A stretch of DNA of 11,846 bases, taken from the NCBI GenBank assembly GCA_003152595.1, contig PMAM01000298.1, forward strand, positions 831 through 12,676, given 5' to 3'. The DNA comes from Acidobacterium sp. (GTDB taxonomy: Bacteria > Acidobacteriota > Terriglobia > Terriglobales > Acidobacteriaceae). A program made the position numbers and the translations under genes. Under the pieces are notes generated by a model, which saw only the letters and a list, made by a program, of their open reading frames with translations, did no database searches and was not told the DNA's origin. Below are positions 5,626 through 11,846 of the stretch, one piece after another (the first letter of the stretch is position 1; each line of letters starts with the position of its first letter).

Positions 5626-5636
5626 ACCTTGTAAGC

Positions 5637-6188
5637 ATGGGCATGACGGTTTCTTTCCTGATTCTCGCGATTTTGACGCTGGCCGGAGGTGTGGCCGCCA
5701 TGACGCTCCGGCGTCTGGTGCACTGCGCTCTGGCCCTGGCGGTTTCCTTTGCCGGACTGGCGGCCTTGTATGTCAACTTAGGCGCGGAATTCGCCGGGCT
5801 CGCGCAGTTGCTCGTCTACGTGGGCGCCATCGCTATCCTGATCGTCTTTGCCATTTTGCTCACGCATAGCAGCGAGACGGAGTTGCAGAAGGTGTTTTCC
5901 CCCGCGGGAATCGCCGGGGCCTTGCTGGCGCTGGCGGTCTTCGCCGTGCTTGCCTGGGCGGTCGTGAGTAGCGGCGCGGCTCACTCTGCGGCGAGCGTTG
6001 CTGCTCCCCAAACATCCATGCGGGAGATCGGGTTCGCTCTGATGCAGCGTTACGTGCTGCCGCTGGAAGTGATCGCGCTGATGCTGACCGCGGCGATGAT
6101 TGGCGCGGTGATCCTGGCGGTGCGCCCGACGAGCGGCAGCGAACCGGCGGAAACGCAGGCGCCGCGGAATCCGGAGTTGCGCGCCTGA
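5637..6188 (+). CDS. nuoJ: NADH-quinone oxidoreductase subunit J (NuoJ/ND6)
   Basis: Membrane subunit between NuoA/H and NuoK, part of the coupling element that transmits quinone reduction to the pumps. The 183-residue product has five hydrophobic segments. TM3, with QLLVYVGAIAILIVFAILL (57-75), includes Tyr61 and Gly63, which match the conserved pair at the pi-bulge of E. coli NuoJ. Near the C terminus YVLPLEV and AAMIGAVILA form the last helix, followed by a short Pro/Glu-rich tail. The start is uncertain between ATG 5637 and ATG 5643. Neither has a strong Shine-Dalgarno sequence, unlike the neighbours, and a hairpin lies just upstream. The TGA stop shares one base with the nuoK ATG (TGATG). 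Confidence 0.95.
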   Translation: MGMTVSFLILAILTLAGGVAAMTLRRLVHCALALAVSFAGLAALYVNLGAEFAGLAQLLVYVGAIAILIVFAILLTHSSETELQKVFSPAGIAGALLALAVFAVLAWAVVSSGAAHSAASVAAPQTSMREIGFALMQRYVLPLEVIALMLTAAMIGAVILAVRPTSGSEPAETQAPRNPELRA

Positions 6189-6499
6189 TGACTCCGCTCG
6201 CTGGTTGTTTGCTCGTCTCTTCCCTGCTCTTCTCGGTCGGACTGGCCGGCGCATTGACGCGCCGCAACGCGATCCTGGTGCTGGCCGGCATCGAGCTGAT
6301 GCTGAATGCCGCAAATCTGAACTTCATCGCCTTCTGGCGCTTCGGTCCCCATCCTGAATTCCTGACCGGGTTCATGTTCGTCATCTTCTCGATCGCCGTA
6401 GCGGCAGCCGAAGCCGCTGTGGGACTTGCGCTGATCCTGGCCATCTATCGTCACGCGCGCACCAGCGACGTGAGCGAGATTACGGAGATGAAGGGATGA
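6188..6499 (+). CDS. nuoK: NADH-quinone oxidoreductase subunit K (NuoK/ND4L)
   Basis: Three-helix membrane subunit, related to MrpC, that carries the two buried glutamates linking the quinone end to the antiporter-like subunits. The 103-residue product keeps Glu36 in AGIELMLNAANLNF and Glu75 in VAAAEAAVGLAL. Glu75 is the counterpart of E. coli Glu72, shifted by three extra residues in the TM2 entry loop (around FGPHPEFLTG). The C-terminal SEITEMKG resembles the family ending SEMRG. GGAG at 6173-6176 lies 11 bases before the start. It overlaps nuoJ by one base and nuoL by ATGA. Confidence 0.96.
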   Translation: MTPLAGCLLVSSLLFSVGLAGALTRRNAILVLAGIELMLNAANLNFIAFWRFGPHPEFLTGFMFVIFSIAVAAAEAAVGLALILAIYRHARTSDVSEITEMKG

Positions 6500-8592
6500 C
6501 GCCCTGGATCCTGCAGAACTTGTGGCTGATCCCTGTACTGCCGATGGTGGCGGCGGGCATTTCCGCGCTGCTCAAGCGGCGGGAGCGCGGACTGTCGGCA
6601 GGGCTGGCCATCGGTTCGATGACGATTTCGCTGCTGCTCTCGTTGAAGGCCTTCGCCGAGGCGCTGGCGCATCCGGCGCTGCAGGTGAAGATTGTCGACT
6701 GGATGCAGTTCGGCGATCAGTGGGTGCAGCTCGGGTGGCTGCTCGATCCGCTGGCTGCCGTCATGCTCGTCATGGTCAGCTTCGTGGGCCTGCTGATCTT
6801 CATTTACAGCCTCGGTTACATGGCGCACGACGACAACTTCGCCCGTTTCTTCTGCTTTCTCTCGCTGTTTGCGGGCGCGATGCTGGGCGTGGTCATCGCC
6901 AACAGCCTGCTGCTGCTCTTCATGTGCTGGGAAGTCGTCGGGCTGACCTCGTACCTGCTGATCGGATTCTGGTTCCATCGTCCGGCTGCGGCTGCGGCGG
7001 CGAAGAAGGCATTCATCACCACGCGTGTTGGCGATCTGGGCCTGCTGATCGGGATGGTATGGCTCTACTCGCAGAGCGGAACGCTGATCTTCTACGGCTA
7101 CGGAAACGGCTGTCTCGAACAGCGCGCGGTGACGGCTATGGCGACGCACGCGACCGTCGCCGGCATGGCCGTTTCAACGGCGATTGGGTTGCTGATCTTC
7201 TGTGGCGCGGTTGGAAAGTCCGGCCAGGTGCCGCTGCATGTGTGGCTGCCCGATGCGATGGAAGGCCCCACACCGGTGAGCGCGCTGATCCACGCGGCGA
7301 CCATGGTGGCAGCGGGCGTGTATCTCGTAGCGCGCGTGTATCCGCTGATGAGCGGGAGCGCACTCGAGGTCGTGGCATGGGTGGGCGCTATCACGGCGCT
7401 CTTCGCGGCCTGCATTGCAGTCGCGCAGAACGATATCAAGAGGATCCTGGCCTACTCCACGGTCTCGCAGCTCGGCTACATGATGCTCGGCCTGGGTGTG
7501 GGCGGCGTCGCGGTGGGCATGTTCCACCTCATCACGCATGCGTTCTTCAAGGCGCTCCTTTTCCTCGGCGCGGGCTCGGTGATCCACGGCTGCACCGAAG
7601 AGCAGGACATCCGCAACATGGGCGGACTGCGCAAGTTCCTGCCCGTGACGTTCGCGACGTACTCAGCCGGCATGCTGGCGCTGTGCGGATTTCCGCTGTT
7701 TGCCGGCTTTTGGAGCAAGGACGCGATTCTGCACGCAGCGCGCGGGTGGGATGTGTCGATGGGGCCGTTCTATCTGGGCGCGATCGGCGCACTGCTTACC
7801 GCGTTCTACATGACGCGGCAGATGTATTACGTCTTCTTTGGGCAGAAGCGCACGCCGGCGGCAACGGTGACGCCGGCTGCTGTGGCGGCCCATGGGGCGG
7901 GGCATGGAGTGGAACCGGCTGTGTCGCCGCGGCCCGGCGAAGTTTGCGCTGTCGAAGATCCGCACGAAAGCCCCAGCGTGATGACGGGGCCGCTGGCGAT
8001 CCTGGCGGTGTTTGCCGTGTTCCTGGGATTTGTGGGAACGCCGGCCTGGCCGTGGTTCCAGAATTTTCTCAACGGCCGCGGCGTAGCGTGGGACTGGGCA
8101 GGATTCTCCGAGCCGGGCCTGGTCTCGACGATGGTGGTCTCGTCGTTGATTGTGTTTGCGGGGCTACTGCTCGGGTGGTGGTTCTACGGCCGGAAGCCCA
8201 TCGTGAACGCGACCGACGAGGACGCGCTGGAAAGCCTGGCGCCGCCGGTGTTTCATGCGCTGGGCAACCGCCTCTACGTCGATGAATTCTACGGCGTGAC
8301 GGTGATTGCTCTGACGCGCTTTTGTGCGGCGTTCGCCTCGTGGCTCGATCGCTGGATCTTCGGCGGCCTGGTACGCCTGTTGGCGTGGACGGTCACCGGT
8401 GTCAGCTGGCTCGACGCGGGCGTCGACCGGTTCGTCGTCAACGGCGGCTTCGACGAAGGGTGCCGCGAAGTGTCGCGCGGTGGGCGGCTGCTGTCGCGGC
8501 TGCAGAACGGGCGCGTGCAGACCTACCTGAGTGTGATCGCAGCGGCGCTGGTGGTGCTGGCGCTGTGGCTGCTGTGGGGGCATCGCGGATGA
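6496..8592 (+). CDS. nuoL: NADH-quinone oxidoreductase subunit L (NuoL/ND5) with extended lateral helix
   Basis: Distal antiporter-like proton pump of complex I, bearing the long lateral helix that runs along the membrane arm. At 698 residues it is well above the roughly 610-650 of common NuoL. Pumping residues are present: Glu146 in CWEVVGLTSYLL (TM5), Lys241 in GKSGQVPLHVWLPDAMEGPT (TM7) and Lys408 in FWSKDAIL (TM12). Two regions explain the extra length. One is a His/Ala/Pro-rich loop at about 450-495, ending HESPSVM. The other is the lateral-helix region, from VDEFYG at 595-600 to GRVQTY at 672-677. That region is about 75-80 residues against about 50 in E. coli by my hand alignment. A final hydrophobic segment (about 678-694) follows. 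GGAG at 6484-6487 is 8 bases before the ATG. It overlaps nuoM1 by ATGA. Confidence 0.97.
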   Translation: MTPWILQNLWLIPVLPMVAAGISALLKRRERGLSAGLAIGSMTISLLLSLKAFAEALAHPALQVKIVDWMQFGDQWVQLGWLLDPLAAVMLVMVSFVGLLIFIYSLGYMAHDDNFARFFCFLSLFAGAMLGVVIANSLLLLFMCWEVVGLTSYLLIGFWFHRPAAAAAAKKAFITTRVGDLGLLIGMVWLYSQSGTLIFYGYGNGCLEQRAVTAMATHATVAGMAVSTAIGLLIFCGAVGKSGQVPLHVWLPDAMEGPTPVSALIHAATMVAAGVYLVARVYPLMSGSALEVVAWVGAITALFAACIAVAQNDIKRILAYSTVSQLGYMMLGLGVGGVAVGMFHLITHAFFKALLFLGAGSVIHGCTEEQDIRNMGGLRKFLPVTFATYSAGMLALCGFPLFAGFWSKDAILHAARGWDVSMGPFYLGAIGALLTAFYMTRQMYYVFFGQKRTPAATVTPAAVAAHGAGHGVEPAVSPRPGEVCAVEDPHESPSVMTGPLAILAVFAVFLGFVGTPAWPWFQNFLNGRGVAWDWAGFSEPGLVSTMVVSSLIVFAGLLLGWWFYGRKPIVNATDEDALESLAPPVFHALGNRLYVDEFYGVTVIALTRFCAAFASWLDRWIFGGLVRLLAWTVTGVSWLDAGVDRFVVNGGFDEGCREVSRGGRLLSRLQNGRVQTYLSVIAAALVVLALWLLWGHRG

Positions 8593-10124
8593 TCACGCTG
8601 CTCACGCTGCTGCCAATGGTTGGAGGCCTGATCGTTCTGGCTACGGCCAAACTGGGCGACATCGCGCGCCTGATCGCGATCACGTTCGCCGTGGGCGGGC
8701 TGGCGATGGCGGGATTGCTTTGGTGGGGACTGTCTCCGGCGAATCCCGGCATGCAGTTTGAGGAGATGCGCGCGTGGGTGCCGGCGCTGGGCATCGCCTA
8801 TCACGTGGGCATCGACGGGCTGGGCGCGCTAATGCTGGTGCTGAGCGCGCTGGTCGTGCTGATGTCGTTAATTGCTTCCTGGAACAACGAGAAGCATGGA
8901 CCGGTGTACTGCGCGCTGGTGCTGTTCCTCGAGGCTGGCCTGTTTGGCACGTTCACGGCGCTGAATTTCGTCCACTGGTTCATCTTCTGGGAGCTGAGCC
9001 TGATCCCGGCGTTTTTCCTGGTGCGCATCTGGGGCGGCAAAGGACGCGCGAAGGCCGCGGCGCAGTTTTTCCTCTACACCATGGCCGGCAGCGTGGCGCT
9101 GCTGCTGGCGTTTCTGGCAATCTTCCTCGCCACCAGCCAGTTTGACTTTGTGCAGCTCGCGCAGCTGGGGCAATCCGGCCAGCTGACCACCGCCCTGGCG
9201 CAGAATCTCCACTGGAGCGGGAGCCCGGAGCATCTTTCGATGCTGCTGTTCTGGGCCGTGTTCCTGGGCTTCGCGGTGAAAACGGCCGTCGTGCCGTTCC
9301 ATACCTGGCTGCCCTCGACCTACGCCGAAGCCTCCAGCGAGACCACGATGGTGCTGACCGGCGCCATGTCCAAGATGGGCGTGTACGGCTTCCTGCGCAT
9401 CCTGCTGCCGATCTTCCCCGAGCAGATGCAGCACGCGATGAAGCCGCTGCTGTGGATGGCCGTCGCGTCGATTGTCCTGCCTGCCTTTGCGGCCTGGGCT
9501 CAGAAGGATCTGAAGCGGACCTTCGCCTATTCGTCCATCAATCACCTGGGATACTGCGTGCTGGGCGTGTGCGTGGCCGCGCAGTTCACCGGGACCGATC
9601 CGGCGATGGCGACCGAGAAAGCCGCGGCACTGACCGGCGTCCTGCTGCAGATCTTCAGCCACGGGATCACGGCGGCAGCGCTGTTCTGGTTCATCGCACT
9701 GCTGGAGCGTCGCAGCGGCGGTCTGCGAGGGATCGAGGACTTTGGCGGACTGCGGCGCGTGGTGCCGGTGTTCTCCGGGCTCATGGGAATTGCGATCTTC
9801 GCGTCGCTCGGCTTGCCTGGCCTGAACGGCTTCCCGGCTGAGTTCCTGATTTTCAAGGGCGCGTTTCCGCTTGCGCCACGGGCTTCGTCGATCGCGGTGC
9901 TCGGCCTGCTGATGACGGCGGTCTTTCTGCTCACGGTGATCCAGAAAGTCTTCTCTGGCCCGGTGAATCCGAAGTGGAGCGCGATGCCCGACCTGACGAC
10001 AACGGAACGCTGGGCGCTGGCGCCCGTGATCGCCCTGATGCTCCTGCTCGGGCTCTATCCGCAGCTGATCACCGGCGTGATGCATAGCACGGTGATGCAG
10101 TGGGTAACGGGGATGAGGTTCTGA
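8589..10124 (+). CDS. nuoM: NADH-quinone oxidoreductase subunit M, first copy (NuoM1/ND4)
   Basis: Antiporter-like proton-pumping membrane subunit. The 511-residue product, from the ATG at 8589 that overlaps the nuoL stop, has the expected multi-helix pattern. It keeps Glu135 in FIFWELSLIPAFFLVRIWGG (TM5), Lys231 in FAVKTAVVPFHTWLP (TM7), a TM8 Lys in GAMSKMGVYGFLR and Glu418 in GFPAEFLIFKG (TM12). The segment after PFHTWLP reads STYAEASSETTMVLTG, where most NuoM have D(A)H-containing PDAHxxAPT, so it belongs to a divergent NuoM branch. The frame stays open upstream of 8589 inside nuoL, but family alignment and the ATGA junction fix the start. One of two adjacent nuoM genes; see the finding on a four-pump complex. 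Confidence 0.95.
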   Translation: MITLLTLLPMVGGLIVLATAKLGDIARLIAITFAVGGLAMAGLLWWGLSPANPGMQFEEMRAWVPALGIAYHVGIDGLGALMLVLSALVVLMSLIASWNNEKHGPVYCALVLFLEAGLFGTFTALNFVHWFIFWELSLIPAFFLVRIWGGKGRAKAAAQFFLYTMAGSVALLLAFLAIFLATSQFDFVQLAQLGQSGQLTTALAQNLHWSGSPEHLSMLLFWAVFLGFAVKTAVVPFHTWLPSTYAEASSETTMVLTGAMSKMGVYGFLRILLPIFPEQMQHAMKPLLWMAVASIVLPAFAAWAQKDLKRTFAYSSINHLGYCVLGVCVAAQFTGTDPAMATEKAAALTGVLLQIFSHGITAAALFWFIALLERRSGGLRGIEDFGGLRRVVPVFSGLMGIAIFASLGLPGLNGFPAEFLIFKGAFPLAPRASSIAVLGLLMTAVFLLTVIQKVFSGPVNPKWSAMPDLTTTERWALAPVIALMLLLGLYPQLITGVMHSTVMQWVTGMRF

Positions 10125-11656
10125 TGCTCGCGTGGACGATTTACATCTCGTTCCTCGGCGCACTGCTGGCGCGGCTGAGCCCCTCGAAAGGGCTGGCGCG
10201 TGCGGTCGCGCTGCTCACGGCGCTTGCCGGCCTGGGCATCGGACTCGTGACGCTGCACGCCTGGCAACCGGGCGAGCTGCTCACGATCACGCGCATCGCC
10301 TGGGTTCCGCAGCTGGGCCTTGAATACCACCTGGCGGCCGACGGCATCAGCCTCACGCTGGTTCTGCTGACTGGACTGGCCGCAACCGCGGGGATTCTCT
10401 TCTCCTGGAACATCGAGAAGCGCACGCAGGAGTTCTTCGCTTTCTACCTGGTGCTCATCGGCGGCGTCTACGGCGTCTTTCTGAGCTTCGATCTCTTTCT
10501 GCTGTTCGTCTTCTACGAAATCGCAATCATCCCAAAGTATTTTCTGATCGCGATCTGGGGATCGGCGAAGGCGGGCGCGACGGGCGAGGAGGCCGGATCG
10601 CAGCGCGAATACGCGGCGATGAAGCTGGCCCTCTACTCGTTTGGCGGCAGCGCACTGGTGCTCGCCGGCATGGTGGCGACCTGGGTGGCGGCGGGCGCGC
10701 ACAGCATGAGCTTCGACGTGCTGGCGGCGGCGCACCTCTCAACGCCTCTGCAGATGGCACTCTTTCCGCTGGTCTTCGTTGGATTCGCCGTGCTGGCCGG
10801 CATGTGGCCGTTCCACACGTGGGCGCCCACCGGACACGCCGCCGCTCCGACCGCAGCGTCGATGCTATTGGCCGGCGTCGTCATGAAGCTGGGCGCTTAC
10901 GGATGCCTGCGCGTAGCGATGATGCTCTTCCCCGCCGGGATGAATCCCTGGGGATTCCATGTGCTTGGGCTGGGCTCCTGGCGCGAGGTCTTCGCGCTTC
11001 TGGCGGTGATCGGCATTGTCTACGGCGCGAGCGTTGCCCTGGTGCAGCGCGACTTCAAATTTGTCATCGGCTATTCCAGCGTCAGCCACATGGGATTCGT
11101 GCTCCTGGGCCTGATGACGCTCACGCAGATTGGCCTGGACGGCGCCGTGCTGCAGATGTTCTCCCACGGCGTGATCGCGGGACTGCTCTTCGCGGTCGTG
11201 GGGCGCATGGCCTACGACCGCACGCACACGCGCGATCTGAACGAACTGGGACCGATGCAGCTGGGACACGCCATTCCCTTCGCGGCCGTGACCTTCATTC
11301 TGGCGGGCATGGCCTCCATCGGCCTGCCGGGATTCAGCGGGTTCATCGCGGAGTTCCAGGTGCTTGTGGGGACCTGGCGTTCGTTCTCATGGATGATCGT
11401 GATCGCCGGCATCGGGATTCTGGTGGGCATTGCCTTCACCTGGCGCGCGCTCACGAAGGCCTTCTACGGCGAGCCGACGCCGGGCGCGGTCGAACATGCC
11501 CTGCCACCGATCACGTTCCCTGAAAAGCTCGGGGCTCTGCTGTTGCTGGCGAGCACGCTGGTTGTCGGTCTCTATCCGCGCATTCTCACCGACCTGATTC
11601 TCCCGGCACTCAATTCGCCGCTGTTTGAAGGCCTGCGGCAGGGGGCGTGGCGATGA
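10124..11656 (+). CDS. nuoM: NADH-quinone oxidoreductase subunit M, second copy (NuoM2), TM7 Lys replaced
   Basis: Second antiporter-like subunit of the NuoM/ND4 family, 510 residues, starting one base into the nuoM1 stop (TGATG) with GAGG at 10115-10118. An in-frame GTG at 10100 is an unlikely alternative start. Present are Glu132 in FYEIAIIPKYFLIAIWG (TM5), a TM8 Lys at 255 in AGVVMKLGAYGCLR and Glu410 in GFIAEFQV (TM12). In TM7 the sequence reads FAVLAGMWPFHTW. Aligned without gaps to FAVKTAVVPFHTW of NuoM1, this puts Leu224 at the place of the conserved lysine. After PFHTW comes APTGHAAAPTAASM. An additional charged loop (about 148-163) follows TM5. It is clearly a different lineage from NuoM1, not a recent tandem copy. 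It overlaps nuoN by ATGA. Confidence 0.94.
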   Translation: MLAWTIYISFLGALLARLSPSKGLARAVALLTALAGLGIGLVTLHAWQPGELLTITRIAWVPQLGLEYHLAADGISLTLVLLTGLAATAGILFSWNIEKRTQEFFAFYLVLIGGVYGVFLSFDLFLLFVFYEIAIIPKYFLIAIWGSAKAGATGEEAGSQREYAAMKLALYSFGGSALVLAGMVATWVAAGAHSMSFDVLAAAHLSTPLQMALFPLVFVGFAVLAGMWPFHTWAPTGHAAAPTAASMLLAGVVMKLGAYGCLRVAMMLFPAGMNPWGFHVLGLGSWREVFALLAVIGIVYGASVALVQRDFKFVIGYSSVSHMGFVLLGLMTLTQIGLDGAVLQMFSHGVIAGLLFAVVGRMAYDRTHTRDLNELGPMQLGHAIPFAAVTFILAGMASIGLPGFSGFIAEFQVLVGTWRSFSWMIVIAGIGILVGIAFTWRALTKAFYGEPTPGAVEHALPPITFPEKLGALLLLASTLVVGLYPRILTDLILPALNSPLFEGLRQGAWR

Positions 11657-11846
11657 ACCCTGTCAGCTACGCCGACCTGCTCCGCGCCACGTTGCCTGAG
11701 ATCGTGGTGGCAGTGACAGGCCTCGTTCTGCTGGCGGTGGATTTGTCCGTGTTGCGCCGAGCCCCGGTCGGACGGCGGTTGGGCGTGGGCGCGCTGATTG
11801 CCTGCATCGGATCGCTGCTGGCGATCTGGATGCTGATGCACGGGAC
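11653..11846 (+). CDS. nuoN: NADH-quinone oxidoreductase subunit N, N-terminal part (cut by window edge)
   Basis: Only the first 64 codons are present; the gene continues beyond the right edge. NuoN/ND2 is the antiporter-like pump closest to NuoK. The visible part has a first hydrophobic segment with LLRATLPEIVVAVTGLVLLA (residues 9-28), followed by DLSVLRR, and a second hydrophobic segment (about 44-62). This fits the NuoN start, where an LP-E motif opens TM1. The call rests mostly on position after nuoM and on this N-terminal pattern, because the pumping residues lie outside the window. AGGGGG at 11640-11645 is 7 bases before the ATG, and the ATGA overlap with nuoM2 supports the start. Confidence 0.85.
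   Translation, partial: MNPVSYADLLRATLPEIVVAVTGLVLLAVDLSVLRRAPVGRRLGVGALIACIGSLLAIWMLMHG

Larger units (their letters stand above)
5485..5636 (+). other. 152-bp internal spacer between nuoH and nuoJ
   Basis: This is the only long gap within the operon. I see no gene in it. It holds a CRP/FNR-like palindrome at 5512-5527 and two GC-rich hairpins at 5568-5586 and 5601-5625. Neither hairpin is followed by a T run, so it does not look like an intrinsic terminator. No heptamer tract like those in the other two gaps is present. It may hold an internal promoter or an mRNA processing/translation control site for the membrane-arm genes; this is inference. Confidence 0.5.

Noticed and set aside
8589..11656. 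Recent tandem duplication of nuoM
   Set aside because: The two proteins share the fold and key motifs but differ at most positions, including the TM7 region and loops, so they are old paralogues or separately acquired and not a recent copy.
1..11846. Mobile elements, tRNA or rRNA genes, phage or defence genes
   Set aside because: No transposase, integrase, terminal repeats, RNA gene or defence-type protein was recognised; apart from the spacers described, the window is fully accounted for by metabolic genes.

Overview
This window is a high-GC bacterial segment. It carries most of one respiratory complex I (NADH:quinone oxidoreductase type) operon, read left to right, preceded by the start of a divergent pyruvate:ferredoxin/flavodoxin oxidoreductase gene. 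The GC-rich coding style, the dense start/stop overlaps, the absence of nuoE/F/G between nuoD and nuoH, the duplicated nuoM and the heptamer-periodic intergenic spacers make me think of Acidobacteriota. That assignment is an inference from general resemblance, not a database match.

Layout. (1) 1-341, minus strand: the first 113 codons of a nifJ/por-type gene, cut by the window edge. (2) 342-768: a divergent control region of about 430 bp with no credible gene. It holds a heptamer-like repeat tract, a 13-bp direct repeat, a small hairpin, and a TGTGA-N6-TCACG CRP/FNR-type palindrome about 70 bp before nuoA. (3) 769-5484: nuoA, nuoB, nuoC, nuoD, nuoI, nuoH. These form the peripheral (hydrogenase-like) module plus the quinone-site membrane anchors. 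(4) 5485-5636: a gap of 152 bp holding a second CRP/FNR-like palindrome and two GC-rich hairpins. (5) 5637-11846: nuoJ, nuoK, nuoL, nuoM1, nuoM2 and the beginning of nuoN, which make up the proton-pumping membrane arm. Nine of the eleven nuo junctions... more exactly, eight of them (B/C, C/D, I/H, J/K, K/L, L/M1, M1/M2, M2/N) overlap by 1 or 4 bases. Only A/B, D/I and H/J have real gaps.

How the genes work together. Electrons enter through NuoI (two 4Fe-4S clusters), pass to cluster N2 in NuoB and reduce quinone in the NuoB/NuoD/NuoH cavity. The energy is passed along NuoA/J/K to the antiporter-like subunits N, M, M and L. No NADH-oxidising module (NuoE, F, G) lies in the window, and the only neighbouring redox gene makes reduced ferredoxin or flavodoxin. 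A ferredoxin-fed complex, or one that borrows EFG from another locus, is therefore plausible.

The most notable point is that the operon encodes four antiporter-like subunits instead of three, and that NuoL has a lateral-helix region about 25-30 residues longer than usual. These are the two marks of the described '2M' complex I, which has been proposed to move an extra proton per cycle. Against a simple extra pump, NuoM2 has Leu at the place of the conserved TM7 pumping lysine. Two of the intergenic gaps (A/B and D/I) each consist almost wholly of five phase-locked 7-mers that also contain the next gene's ribosome binding site.
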